Source: CAYYMH01 sp964472785
GTDB lineage: Bacteria > Zhuqueibacterota > Zhuqueibacteria > Thermofontimicrobiales > Thermofontimicrobiaceae
Assembly: GCA_964472785.1 (NCBI GenBank)
Contig: CAYYMH010000028.1
Location: forward strand, 1 to 51,594
Reading direction: 5' to 3'
Length of the DNA: 51,594 nt
The notes below the pieces were generated by a model. It had not been told where the DNA came from. It worked only from the letters and a program-made list of their open reading frames with translations, and made no database searches. Shown here in pieces: positions 43,958 through 51,594 of the stretch; within the stretch, counting starts at the first letter, position 1, and each line of letters opens with the position of its first letter. Position numbers and translations under genes: made by a program.

Positions 43958-46037
43958 AAAAATACTACTCATTTCTCTTGGTATCCTTTTACTTGCATTC
44001 ATTTTTCTCTTTTTTCTGATTGTGTTTTCGCTTCCCAAACTGCCGGAGAACCTCCAGGATTTAACACTGAGCACGCCTACTGAAATTTATTCGGACAATG
44101 GTGAATTAATCACTGTTTTGTCCAATCGGGTGGAAGTTAAATTATCTCAAATTTCCCCCCATTTCATCAATGCAATTTTATCGATGGAAGATACAGAATT
44201 TTATGAACACCAGGGATTGAACAAGCGCGGTTTGCTCCGGGCAATTTACACTCATCTAATTACGATGCGTCAGTCCGGTGGCGGCAGCAGCATTACCCAA
44301 CAGTTGGCAAAAAATATGTTTTTCTCTTTTGACAGGAGTTGGTGGCGCAAAATAAAAGATGCCCTGCTCGCCTGCCAAATCGAACAACGCTATTCAAAAG
44401 ATGAAATACTGGAAGCCTACTGCAACCAGATCGACTTGGGCGCCAATTCATTCGGCATCGAACAGGCTGCCCAGACCTACTTTGCCAAACATGCAGACGA
44501 ATTGACTCTGGCAGAGGCTGCCTTTTTAGCAAATATTACTCGCTGGCCTACGCGTTATAATCCGTATCGAAACTTTGACATTGCCAAAAAACGCCAGCGG
44601 ATTGTACTCAATCGAATGCATAAAATTGGCATGATTACAAAGGAAGAAATGGAAGAAGCGTATGCCGCACCGCTTGATCTTAAGCGCTTAAATTTGTTTT
44701 GGGGAAAAGCCAGTTATTTTCTGGATTACATCAAAAATACCGTGGAAGATCAATATTCAAGGGAAGTGCTCTCTTATGGCGGATTGAAAATTTACACCAC
44801 CATCGACACGCGGGTACAAAATTTCGCTCATGAAGCTGTTTATGAGGAACTCCAAAAATTGGATGAACGGCTCGGTTTTCCGGAATATGAATTAGCATCG
44901 GTTGAGGAAAAGGAGCATTATATTCAGGCGGCGCTGGTCGCTATCGATCCCCGTAACGGAAAAGTCAAAGCCATGGTCGGAGGAAGAGATTTTTCAGTGA
45001 GCCAATTCAACCGGGCGATCAGCAATAACCGGCAAGCCGGTTCCGCGTTCAAGCCGTTTGTGTATCTCACAGCGATTGATCAGGCGAATTATACCCCGGC
45101 GACCATCGTGGTAGATTCCGCAGTGACAATTGAATATGACAATCAGACCTGGTCGCCACCTAATTTTGACAAAAAATTTATGGGACCCATTACACTTAAA
45201 ACCGGTTTGTCTGAATCGAGAAATGTGGTCGCTGCAAAAGTGATTGCTGATATCAGTCCGAGAAATGTAGTGGAATATGCGAAAATGTTGGGAATCAAGA
45301 GCACTCTGCAACCGATCCCTTCGCTTGCTTTGGGCACGTCCGGTGTTTCGCCGCTCGAACTGTGCAGTGCATATTGTCCGTTTGCGAATGGAGGGATCCG
45401 AAGAACGCCCATCGCAATGAAATATATTGAAGATCCGCAGGGAAAAATTATCCAGGAATATTCCAGCGACAGTGATCAAGTTATTGATCCTCAATCCATT
45501 TATTTGGTACTGGACATGCTGCGCTCCGTCGTTGAAAACGGAACAGGCAAAAGAGTGCGGCTACTTGGTTTCAATCGTCCGGCAGCCGGAAAAACCGGTA
45601 CTACAAATGATTCGCGGGATGCCTGGTTTGTCGGGTTTACGTCACAACTGGTCACCGCTGTCTGGGTGGGTTTTGATGATAACCGCCCGATAAAAGACAA
45701 AAACGGCGTCGAATTAACAGGAAGCAGTGCAGCCATTCCCATCTGGGTGCATTTTATGAAAAACGCACTGCGCGGCGAACGCTATCGCAATTTCCCCATT
45801 CCCGAAGGTATCATTTTCGTTTACGTCGACCCAAACACCGGCGAAATCGTGCCCCAAACTTTTCCCGATGCACAGCAAGTCGCACTAAAGGCCGGCACGG
45901 AATTGCCGCACAAGGATTTCACACAACCTTTTGAAACCGAGGACACCACGCGGACGAAAATTGATTCTTTGGAACAATTGATTCATCAATCAAATTCGGA
46001 TTCCGTTCGTCGCAACCGCTGGCGCTGGGATGATTAG
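43932..46037 (+). CDS. mrcA: Penicillin-binding protein 1A (bifunctional peptidoglycan synthase)
   Basis: This class A PBP polymerises glycan strands and cross-links peptides. The predicted 701-residue form has one N-terminal membrane segment and a GT51 glycosyltransferase domain (EDTEFYEHQG, GGSSITQQLAKNMFF, RKIKDALLACQIEQ, NSFGIEQAAQTYF). It also has a transpeptidase domain with the SXXK motif in AGSAFKPF, SXN in LSESRN and KTGT in AGKTGTTNDSRDAWFVG. The longest frame begins with an ATG at 43884 deep inside the preceding gene; the GTG at 43932, with GGAGAG upstream, gives a more natural N-terminus just before the membrane segment, so I prefer it. Confidence 0.93.
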   Translation: MNITTINNKKILLISLGILLLAFIFLFFLIVFSLPKLPENLQDLTLSTPTEIYSDNGELITVLSNRVEVKLSQISPHFINAILSMEDTEFYEHQGLNKRGLLRAIYTHLITMRQSGGGSSITQQLAKNMFFSFDRSWWRKIKDALLACQIEQRYSKDEILEAYCNQIDLGANSFGIEQAAQTYFAKHADELTLAEAAFLANITRWPTRYNPYRNFDIAKKRQRIVLNRMHKIGMITKEEMEEAYAAPLDLKRLNLFWGKASYFLDYIKNTVEDQYSREVLSYGGLKIYTTIDTRVQNFAHEAVYEELQKLDERLGFPEYELASVEEKEHYIQAALVAIDPRNGKVKAMVGGRDFSVSQFNRAISNNRQAGSAFKPFVYLTAIDQANYTPATIVVDSAVTIEYDNQTWSPPNFDKKFMGPITLKTGLSESRNVVAAKVIADISPRNVVEYAKMLGIKSTLQPIPSLALGTSGVSPLELCSAYCPFANGGIRRTPIAMKYIEDPQGKIIQEYSSDSDQVIDPQSIYLVLDMLRSVVENGTGKRVRLLGFNRPAAGKTGTTNDSRDAWFVGFTSQLVTAVWVGFDDNRPIKDKNGVELTGSSAAIPIWVHFMKNALRGERYRNFPIPEGIIFVYVDPNTGEIVPQTFPDAQQVALKAGTELPHKDFTQPFETEDTTRTKIDSLEQLIHQSNSDSVRRNRWRWDD

Positions 46038-46044
46038 ACTAATA

Positions 46045-46169
46045 GCCACAGTGGCACTGAGGTCACAGAGAAAAAATAAAAACTGACAAGTAGCAAAGGC
46101 TGCAAAATAATTTTTTGTGTGTCGACTTAAATTACAGACTATCTCTGTGTTCTCCTCTCCTCTGTGGCA
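46045..46169. repeat. Inverted-repeat element with CACAGAG ends, copy 2
   Basis: The left end (46045-46074, GCCACAGTGGC ... GTCACAGAG) and right end (46143-46169, CTCTGTGTTC ... CTCTGTGGC) match copy 1 at 25266-25404 almost base for base; the interior differs. It fills most of the gap between PBP1A and the PfkB kinase. Confidence 0.65.
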
Positions 46170-46188
46170 TCAAAATAAGTGATTGACA

Positions 46189-47100
46189 ATGAAGGAAATC
46201 AAACAAAAATACAACATCGTCGGCATCGGTGAAATTCTGTGGGACATTTATGAAGACGAGAAATTTTTAGGCGGCGCACCGACCAACTTCGCTATCAATT
46301 GCTCACAATTAGGTGATCACGGCATCATAGTCAGCCGGGTTGGTGACGATGCATTGGGTTCGGAACTCAAAAATATTTTGTCTTCGAAAGAGCTGACAAC
46401 AGAGTATATCCAGACTGGTCCCGCTAAGCCAACCGGCACAGTGCGTGTCTCACTGGATGATCAGGGACGTCCAAGTTTTGTTTGCACCAAGGATGTCGCC
46501 TTTGATTATCTGCAGCTGGACGATAATTTACGCCAATTAGCTCATTCTGCAGATGGTATTTTATTCGGTACACTGGCGCAGCGAAATCCAAACTCACGAG
46601 AAACGATTCAGAAATTTGTCCGAATACCACAAAATGCTTTTCGTTTATACGACATTAACTTGAGAGGGTGGGATTCCGAGGTTGAACAAATTGTTCTCAC
46701 CTCCCTGAAATTGGCGGATGGGATCAAATTGAATGATGCAGAAATTGAGCAATTAAAAAGTGTGTGGGATTCCGATACTGATAACATTTCTTTTCTCCGA
46801 TCCCTCATCAAAAATTTTGATCTGAAAATTGCCGCCTTAACATTGGGGGCAGACGGATGTATTTTATTAGATGCTCATAATGATGTCAAGTTGGACGGAA
46901 TCGAAACAACCGTTCGCGACACCACCGGCTGCGGCGATGCGTTTGCCGCCGGGATGGTTCATCAATATTTACGCGGAAAATCTCTGAAGGAAATCGCCCT
47001 GTTCAGCAATCAATTGGGCGCGTTCGTTGCCCAATTTAAAGGAGCGGCGCCGGTTTACCGTTCAAAAGAATTCGAATTATTCCAAAGTAAATGTAAATAA
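46189..47100 (+). CDS. PfkB-family sugar kinase (fructokinase-like)
   Basis: The 303-residue protein phosphorylates a hexose or related sugar. It has GIGEILWDIYEDEKFLGGAPTNFA at the N-terminus, VGDDALGSELK, PTGTVRVSLDDQG, and the PfkB anion-hole motif RDTTGCGDAFAAG near 242-254, where the usual A/G is a Cys (TGCGD). Fructokinase is the closest guess by the GGAP-type substrate region. ATG 46189 is chosen over a TTG six bases upstream, though neither has a good ribosome site. The cupin gene follows by 68 bp, on the same strand. Confidence 0.87.
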   Translation: MKEIKQKYNIVGIGEILWDIYEDEKFLGGAPTNFAINCSQLGDHGIIVSRVGDDALGSELKNILSSKELTTEYIQTGPAKPTGTVRVSLDDQGRPSFVCTKDVAFDYLQLDDNLRQLAHSADGILFGTLAQRNPNSRETIQKFVRIPQNAFRLYDINLRGWDSEVEQIVLTSLKLADGIKLNDAEIEQLKSVWDSDTDNISFLRSLIKNFDLKIAALTLGADGCILLDAHNDVKLDGIETTVRDTTGCGDAFAAGMVHQYLRGKSLKEIALFSNQLGAFVAQFKGAAPVYRSKEFELFQSKCK

Positions 47101-47102
47101 AT

Positions 47103-47128
47103 CTTTGTGTACTCTGCTACTCAGTGGC
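47103..47128. repeat. Possible partial CTCTGTG...GTGGC repeat end
   Basis: CTTTGTGTACTCTGCTACTC followed by AGTGGC resembles the right end of the elements at 25266 and 46045. No left end is found, so it would be a solo remnant or a chance match. Confidence 0.3.
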
Positions 47129-47168
47129 TTTTGATCTAATTTTAAAACAATAAACCGAGGTAACAAAA

Positions 47169-47516
47169 ATGAAAGTAGCACATTTCTCAGAAATCAACCT
47201 GGAAAAAATAACTGATCCAAGCGTCAAAGGCGTGACAAAACGCGTCCTTATATCCCCTGATGATGGGGCACCGAATTTTGTCATGCGCTTATTTCACGTC
47301 GAACCGGGCGGCTTTACCTTTAACCACGCACACGATTTTGAACACGAAGTCTTCATCGTCGAAGGTAAAGGTGAACTTGTCACACCGGAAAAAACAATTC
47401 CATTCGAAGCAGGTCACACCATTTATGTCGCGCCGAATGAACAACATCAGTTTAAGAACACCGGGGATTCGCAGATGAGTTTTATTTGTGTGGTGCCGAA
47501 GGGGATTGAAAAATAA
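47169..47516 (+). CDS. Small cupin-domain protein
   Basis: The 115-residue protein is a single conserved beta-barrel cupin with metal-binding histidines in FNHAHDFEHEVFIVEGKGE and in the second motif AGHTIYVAPNEQHQF. Such stand-alone cupins bind small molecules or metals or act as isomerases; no specific function can be assigned. A GAGG site precedes the ATG. It follows the PfkB kinase by 68 bp and could be a sugar-related isomerase or binding protein, which is inference. Confidence 0.85.
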   Translation: MKVAHFSEINLEKITDPSVKGVTKRVLISPDDGAPNFVMRLFHVEPGGFTFNHAHDFEHEVFIVEGKGELVTPEKTIPFEAGHTIYVAPNEQHQFKNTGDSQMSFICVVPKGIEK

Positions 47517-47633
47517 TATTTCGGAAAAATACTTGATTATTATTATTTAATTTTTTATTTTTTAATTGTCGCATTACATCAAGCGAAACGAATTACAGAA
47601 ACTTATTGGTATAAAATTAATAAGGGTGGTATT

Positions 47634-50138
47634 GTGTTTCGCCGAATCCGTAACTATCTTCTTTTTCTTATCATTATCTTTATACCTCTCTCTATTATCG
47701 CTTTAATTATCAGCTATCGCAAATCGTCAGATGCATATAATCCGGAAAATTATCCCTACAAATTAACTATCCAAAATTCCAACCAATATCTCGCAATAGA
47801 TTCTTATGATTTTGACAAAGATGGATATTCGGAAATTTTCCTAGCTTTTGATCCGCACACCTATGATATTGAAAAATCAAAAAAAATACAAGTATGTTCG
47901 ATCGACCTAAAAACTTTTGAACAATTCAATTTTGAACAGTTAATCAGACCACCATTATCCTATGCTGATCTGAATAAGGATGGTAGAGATGAAGTGCTTA
48001 TTGGGACAAACTCCTTGGATACAGCGTTTCTCGAAATTCGAAAAATCCCAGATGAAAAAATTGATAAGTTTCCTGTCGCCTGGAAAGATAAATTTAGCAA
48101 TGTCGAGGGTGAATGGAGATGTTCAAGCAAATTATTGGATTTTAGAGATATAGATGATGATGGACTTGATGAATTGGTGTTTTTAGTCAGAACTTTTTAT
48201 GGCAACTCACCACACGGCTTATATTGTATTGAGTATCCTGGCGGAAAGATCGAATGGGTAACAAAGATGGGCGCGGCTCCACCTCAATCTGAAGTTGCTG
48301 ATTTAAACGGTGATACTAAACCGGAATACATCATAGGAACCAGCACACCTGAAAACCTGAAAGTTGAAGTGAATGGCACTGTCGATACATTAGCCTATAT
48401 TTTAATTTATGATGATCAAGGGAATAAAATATTTGAGCAACAACTCGGGCTTAAAGGTACATGGGTCTTTCCCTGGATCAGTGATATTGACCGAAATGGT
48501 ATTCAGGATTGTATTGTCATTGAAAATAATTATCATAAAAAGGCAGCAATGCTAAATAGTATGATTTATCGGTTTGAATATTCGATTAAGAAATTAATAC
48601 CTGTTTATGAACCAATTCCAAGAAACATACTCATCAATATAGTTGGTGATTTCGATCTTGATGGTGTTACTGATTTAGTCATAATTGATGACAAATATCG
48701 AGCTATGACATTTAATTTTAAATCCAATGGTCGATGGTTAACATTAAAAAATCAAAAAGATTTGAAAATTAAATTGTGGCCTCAAATTATTCCTTTATTC
48801 CACGACCTTAATTTAGATGGAAAAAAAGAGATAGTACTGAGAGGGGAACATGAAATCTTTGTAATGAACTCGAATTTAGAGATAACAGCAATATTTCCTA
48901 ATGCAAGAGATCCCTTCTTAGTTGAAAGAGGAAAAGAGAGACCGCTGCTGTTAATTAACAGAATTGAAGGCGGTGGTTGCTGCACTTTATTATATCAAAA
49001 AAATTACAATTTCATTTTACGTAAAATAAAATATCTATCCATATTTTTTATCTTTCTCATTTTCATCGTTGGTTTTTTTTCACTCGTCTGGCTGATGTTT
49101 CGAATAATCAGTTTCCCACCTTTTTCTCGACACGAACGATTATGGTTGGAGATAGACCGAAAATTTCGAATTCATGAAATGAGTCCGGAATTAAGAAAAT
49201 TATTAGGGATAAGAACCATTCAGTTGCCCAAATTTGCAGACACTCTATTACAGAATCAAAATGCGGACAACCTAAAAAAAGCCTTTGACAATTACTGTCG
49301 GGGAAATCCAACAGGTAGTATCACTATAACACTACCAACGAATGAGAAAAGAAATTTCTTTATCGATATTTTCAAATTTCCTGGATCATTTTTTAAAACC
49401 AAATATATCATGTTTTTTGATGACATTGATACATCTCTATCGGATAAATTCATGAATTGGATCATTATGATCAGAGCAATGGTCCATGATCTCAAAAATC
49501 CACTCACAACCGCGATTATGCAACTGAACAACCTAAAAAAACAAATCGCTCAAAAATTTAACAAAAAAATACAGTCAGAGTGTAACTTCAGTGACATCGA
49601 AGAAGAATTATTACTTTCAAAAAATGCGACCAGTGAATTTTTACATTTCTTGGATGCGTGGCAGCATAAATCGCGTCCTTGCGATATTAATGAAATGATC
49701 AAATCAATTGTGAATGACTATCAACAGAAACACGATAGATTGCCGCAAATAAAATTAAGTTTAAACATGGATCTTCCAATTATTCGAGTAAGCCACGACT
49801 TAGCCAAGATGGCTTTTGAAAATGTGATTCGCAATGCTATCGAAGCTACAAATCCGGAAGAGGAAATTATTATTTCAACTTCAATTGAGGACAAACCAGC
49901 ACAAAGAGCGAAAGCAATTCGACAATGGATAAACGTAGAAATAATGGATACAGGTTCCGGTATCGCTGAAGAGAATTTGAAAAATATTTTTTCCAGTCGA
50001 TCATCTTCCAAGCCTGGAGGTTCCGGAATAGGACTGGTCATCACCAAAGAAATTATCGATAAATTTGAAGGATCAATCAACATTGAAAGCAAGGAGGGGT
50101 TAGGCACAACGGTTAACATGTACATTCCTGTAAACTAA
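47634..50138 (+). CDS. Sensor histidine kinase with predicted extracytoplasmic seven-bladed FG-GAP propeller
   Basis: The 834-residue protein has a membrane segment at about 8-27 and another at about 466-489. The external region between them contains seven DxDxDG/DxNxDG-type FG-GAP (VCBS) motifs starting near residues 59, 112, 172, 223, 284, 339 and 391, spaced 51-61, as expected for a seven-bladed beta-propeller. Inside the cell, a PAS-like segment (about 500-600) precedes the dimerisation helix with phosphoacceptor His618 in MVHDLKNPL. It is followed by an ATPase domain with FENVIRNAIEAT, DTGSGIAEENL and GGSGIGLVITKEI. The GTG start is preceded by AAGGGTGG. The sigma-54 regulator 3-prime of it is the probable partner. 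A possible promoter is TTGATT (47533) and TATTTT (47556). Confidence 0.88.
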   Translation: MFRRIRNYLLFLIIIFIPLSIIALIISYRKSSDAYNPENYPYKLTIQNSNQYLAIDSYDFDKDGYSEIFLAFDPHTYDIEKSKKIQVCSIDLKTFEQFNFEQLIRPPLSYADLNKDGRDEVLIGTNSLDTAFLEIRKIPDEKIDKFPVAWKDKFSNVEGEWRCSSKLLDFRDIDDDGLDELVFLVRTFYGNSPHGLYCIEYPGGKIEWVTKMGAAPPQSEVADLNGDTKPEYIIGTSTPENLKVEVNGTVDTLAYILIYDDQGNKIFEQQLGLKGTWVFPWISDIDRNGIQDCIVIENNYHKKAAMLNSMIYRFEYSIKKLIPVYEPIPRNILINIVGDFDLDGVTDLVIIDDKYRAMTFNFKSNGRWLTLKNQKDLKIKLWPQIIPLFHDLNLDGKKEIVLRGEHEIFVMNSNLEITAIFPNARDPFLVERGKERPLLLINRIEGGGCCTLLYQKNYNFILRKIKYLSIFFIFLIFIVGFFSLVWLMFRIISFPPFSRHERLWLEIDRKFRIHEMSPELRKLLGIRTIQLPKFADTLLQNQNADNLKKAFDNYCRGNPTGSITITLPTNEKRNFFIDIFKFPGSFFKTKYIMFFDDIDTSLSDKFMNWIIMIRAMVHDLKNPLTTAIMQLNNLKKQIAQKFNKKIQSECNFSDIEEELLLSKNATSEFLHFLDAWQHKSRPCDINEMIKSIVNDYQQKHDRLPQIKLSLNMDLPIIRVSHDLAKMAFENVIRNAIEATNPEEEIIISTSIEDKPAQRAKAIRQWINVEIMDTGSGIAEENLKNIFSSRSSSKPGGSGIGLVITKEIIDKFEGSINIESKEGLGTTVNMYIPVN

Positions 50139-50270
50139 TCCTTCCCCAAGTGCTCTATATACGATACATTTTTTCCCCTGTTAATTTAACAGAAATAACT
50201 GAATAGGCTGGTTTCCTGAAAACATAGCAAATCTGAAAATACCTAACCCAGCAAAGCCGCAACCAAAATA

Positions 50271-50310
50271 GAACGCGGATGACACGGATTAAGCGGATTT
50301 GCACGGATTT
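50271..50310. repeat. GCGGATGACACGGATTAAG intergenic repeat
   Basis: The segment shows GACACGGATTAAGCGGATT then TGCACGGATTT. It is a diverged member of the CACGGATT family seen at 7206, 37337 and 41021. It lies in the 415-bp gap 50139-50553, which is otherwise gene-free. Confidence 0.45.
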
Positions 50311-50399
50311 AAAATTGATCTAAAACTCTGGTAATATAACAAAGTTTTTGTGTATAATAGAAAATATTGTTTTTTATTCTCATTTTTTCAATGCTTTAT

Positions 50400-50427
50400 G
50401 TAGGGGATGCATATATGTATCCCCTAC
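50400..50427 (+). terminator. Near-perfect 28-bp palindrome followed by T-run (terminator or repeat)
   Basis: GTAGGGGAT (50400-50408) pairs with ATCCCCTAC (50419-50427), and the centre GCATATATGT is nearly palindromic with one mismatch. TTTT follows. It is about 260 nt after the histidine-kinase stop and 127 nt before the regulator start, so it would separate the two transcripts if it terminates. Confidence 0.55.
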
Positions 50428-50553
50428 TTTTCTAATAAAGATGAAAAAGAAATCGAAATTCAAAATACGAACTTCCCTGTAACAATTGGAATAAATATTG
50501 CTGAAAATCTCCTCTTGACTCAATGAATATAAAATATAAATCGTGGAGATTAA

Positions 50554-51594
50554 ATGAACTCAAAAGAAATGACTTCCATTTTAATTGCTGACGACAACAA
50601 AAACGCCCGGCTCATTCTATCAGATATCGCTCGGGAAATGAAATTCGCAACAGACGCAGCCTCGGACGGGATCGAAACGCTTCAAAAATTAGCCGAGAAA
50701 AAGTATGATATTTTGTTGTTAGATTTGGATATGCCAAAATTAAGCGGTTTACAAGTTTTAAAGCGAATCCAAAGGAACAAGCATAAACCGGAAGTCATTG
50801 TGGTAACCAGCTATGCGTCCATTCCTAACGCGGTAGAAGCGACGAAATTAGGAGCATTTGATTTTATCGCACGTGACGATGTTGAAAACAGGCTTGCTGT
50901 GACGATCCGAAATGCTTTAGCCAAGCGCCATTTGGAAACAGAAAATATAGAATTAAAAAAAGAACTGACCCTGGAACCTCAAATGCTGGGCGAAAGTAAG
51001 CCGATGCAGCTTCTCCGGGAACAAATCGATAAAATTGCCAAAACTGAATGTACGGTTCTTATACTTGGTGAAAGCGGAAGTGGCAAAGAATTGGTGGCAC
51101 ATCAGATTCACCAAAAAAGTCCACGAAAAAATAAACCATTTATTACTGTAAATTGCTCGGCACTGCCGGAAACTTTGCTGGAAAGCGAACTGTTTGGCCA
51201 TGTCAAAGGAGCATTTACCAGCGCGACTTTAAACAAAAAAGGCAAATTTGAAGCCGCAGATGGCGGCACAATTCTGCTGGATGAAATCGGAGACATGAGT
51301 CTGTCTGCACAGTCCAAATTACTGCGTGTGCTTGAATCCGGAGACATCGAAAAGGTGGGCGCCACTCAATCCACCAAGGTTGACGTGCGCGTGATTGCTG
51401 CAACCAATAAAAACTTGGTCCAGGCGACCCAGGATCAACATTTTCGGCAGGATTTGTATTACCGCATTAATGTTGTCACCATTCGGGTTCCGCCGTTGAG
51501 AGAACATCGGGAAGATATTCCCCTGTTAGCACACCATTATTTAAAATATTTCAGTCGTCAAATCCCAAATTCTGATAAAAGGTTATCGCATAAT
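50554..51594 (+). CDS. Sigma-54-dependent response regulator, 3-prime truncated by window end
   Basis: The visible 347 codons encode a receiver domain and most of an AAA+ activator domain of an NtrC-family regulator. Receiver: acidic pair ADDN, phosphoacceptor Asp57 in LLDLDMP, Thr85 in VVTSYAS; the usual Lys of the D-F-x-x-K-P motif is Arg107. AAA+ domain: Walker A GESGSGKE (172-179), sigma-54 loop GAFTSA (219-224, where GAFTGA is usual), Walker B TILLDE, sensor I VIAATN, and VPPLREHREDIPLL. A DNA-binding domain should follow outside the window. GGAG lies before the ATG. The propeller histidine kinase upstream is the likely cognate partner, although a 415-bp gap and a hairpin separate them. 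Confidence 0.9.
   Translation, partial: MNSKEMTSILIADDNKNARLILSDIAREMKFATDAASDGIETLQKLAEKKYDILLLDLDMPKLSGLQVLKRIQRNKHKPEVIVVTSYASIPNAVEATKLGAFDFIARDDVENRLAVTIRNALAKRHLETENIELKKELTLEPQMLGESKPMQLLREQIDKIAKTECTVLILGESGSGKELVAHQIHQKSPRKNKPFITVNCSALPETLLESELFGHVKGAFTSATLNKKGKFEAADGGTILLDEIGDMSLSAQSKLLRVLESGDIEKVGATQSTKVDVRVIAATNKNLVQATQDQHFRQDLYYRINVVTIRVPPLREHREDIPLLAHHYLKYFSRQIPNSDKRLSHN

Noticed and set aside
1..51594. tRNA or rRNA genes
   Set aside because: No cloverleaf-consistent GGTTCRA arm with matching acceptor stem and no rRNA-like blocks were recognised by eye.

Overview
The window looks like a chromosomal segment of a Gram-negative, moderately AT-rich bacterium (about 40% G+C by eye) of the FCB superphylum. 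The best guess is the Calditrichota / KSB1 / Ignavibacteria neighbourhood rather than a classical Bacteroidetes. The reasons are a textbook type IX secretion (T9SS) C-terminal sorting motif (YPNPFNPTT), a PorV/PorQ-family outer-membrane protein beside a gingipain-type (C25) peptidase, a PEGA/Ig-repeat lipoprotein, an AgmX/PglI-type TonB-like protein and a two-component system of the NtrC type. The taxonomy is inference; no rRNA, tRNA, CRISPR array, transposase or integrase gene was found.

Layout. 1-1571: accessory-looking left edge with a terminator, a phage-type KilA-N gene and, directly behind it, a structure that resembles an integron attC site. 1572-4358 (+): tatC, nadA and a PHP-domain nuclease/phosphoesterase. 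4461-11545 (-): ychF, a two-gene ABC exporter of the FetAB type, lipoyl synthase, dihydrolipoyl dehydrogenase, endonuclease IV, then a primary-type sigma factor with a good sigma-70 promoter. 11794-12636 (-): metallo-beta-lactamase-fold hydrolase. 13261-17343 (-): a 1020-residue Ig-repeat lipoprotein and a companion outer-membrane protein. 17344-18659 is a 1.3-kb AT-rich gene-free divergent region. 18660-25231 (+): C25 peptidase, PorV-like protein and a T9SS-sorted protein that shares a module with the peptidase.

25677-28476 (+): a squalene-cyclase-like toroid protein, a membrane protein and an exported DUF4412-like protein. 28591-31964 (-): ribokinase, ROK glucokinase, AgmX/TonB-like protein. 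32626-37286 (+): an alanine-dehydrogenase-family protein lacking both catalytic residues, a 4-hydroxybutyrate/acetate CoA-transferase, phosphoglycerate kinase and FdhE. 37840-40711 (-): sodium/sugar symporter and secreted aldose 1-epimerase. 41282-46037 (+): SAM hydrolase, site-2-protease-like M50 peptidase, unknown membrane protein and penicillin-binding protein 1A. 46189-47516 (+): PfkB sugar kinase and cupin. 47634-51594 (+): a histidine kinase whose external sensor looks like a seven-bladed FG-GAP beta-propeller, followed by a sigma-54 activator cut by the window end.

Intergenic DNA is rich in small palindromic or terminal-inverted-repeat elements. At least six types are seen (7206, 25266, 32234, 37337, 37513, 37699, 40803, 41021, 41095, 46045, 47103, 50271), several stacked in one gap. 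The items most worth following up are the propeller histidine kinase with its atypical regulator, the attC-like site behind KilA-N, the altered alanine-dehydrogenase homologue, the shared module in the C25 peptidase locus, and the repeat elements.
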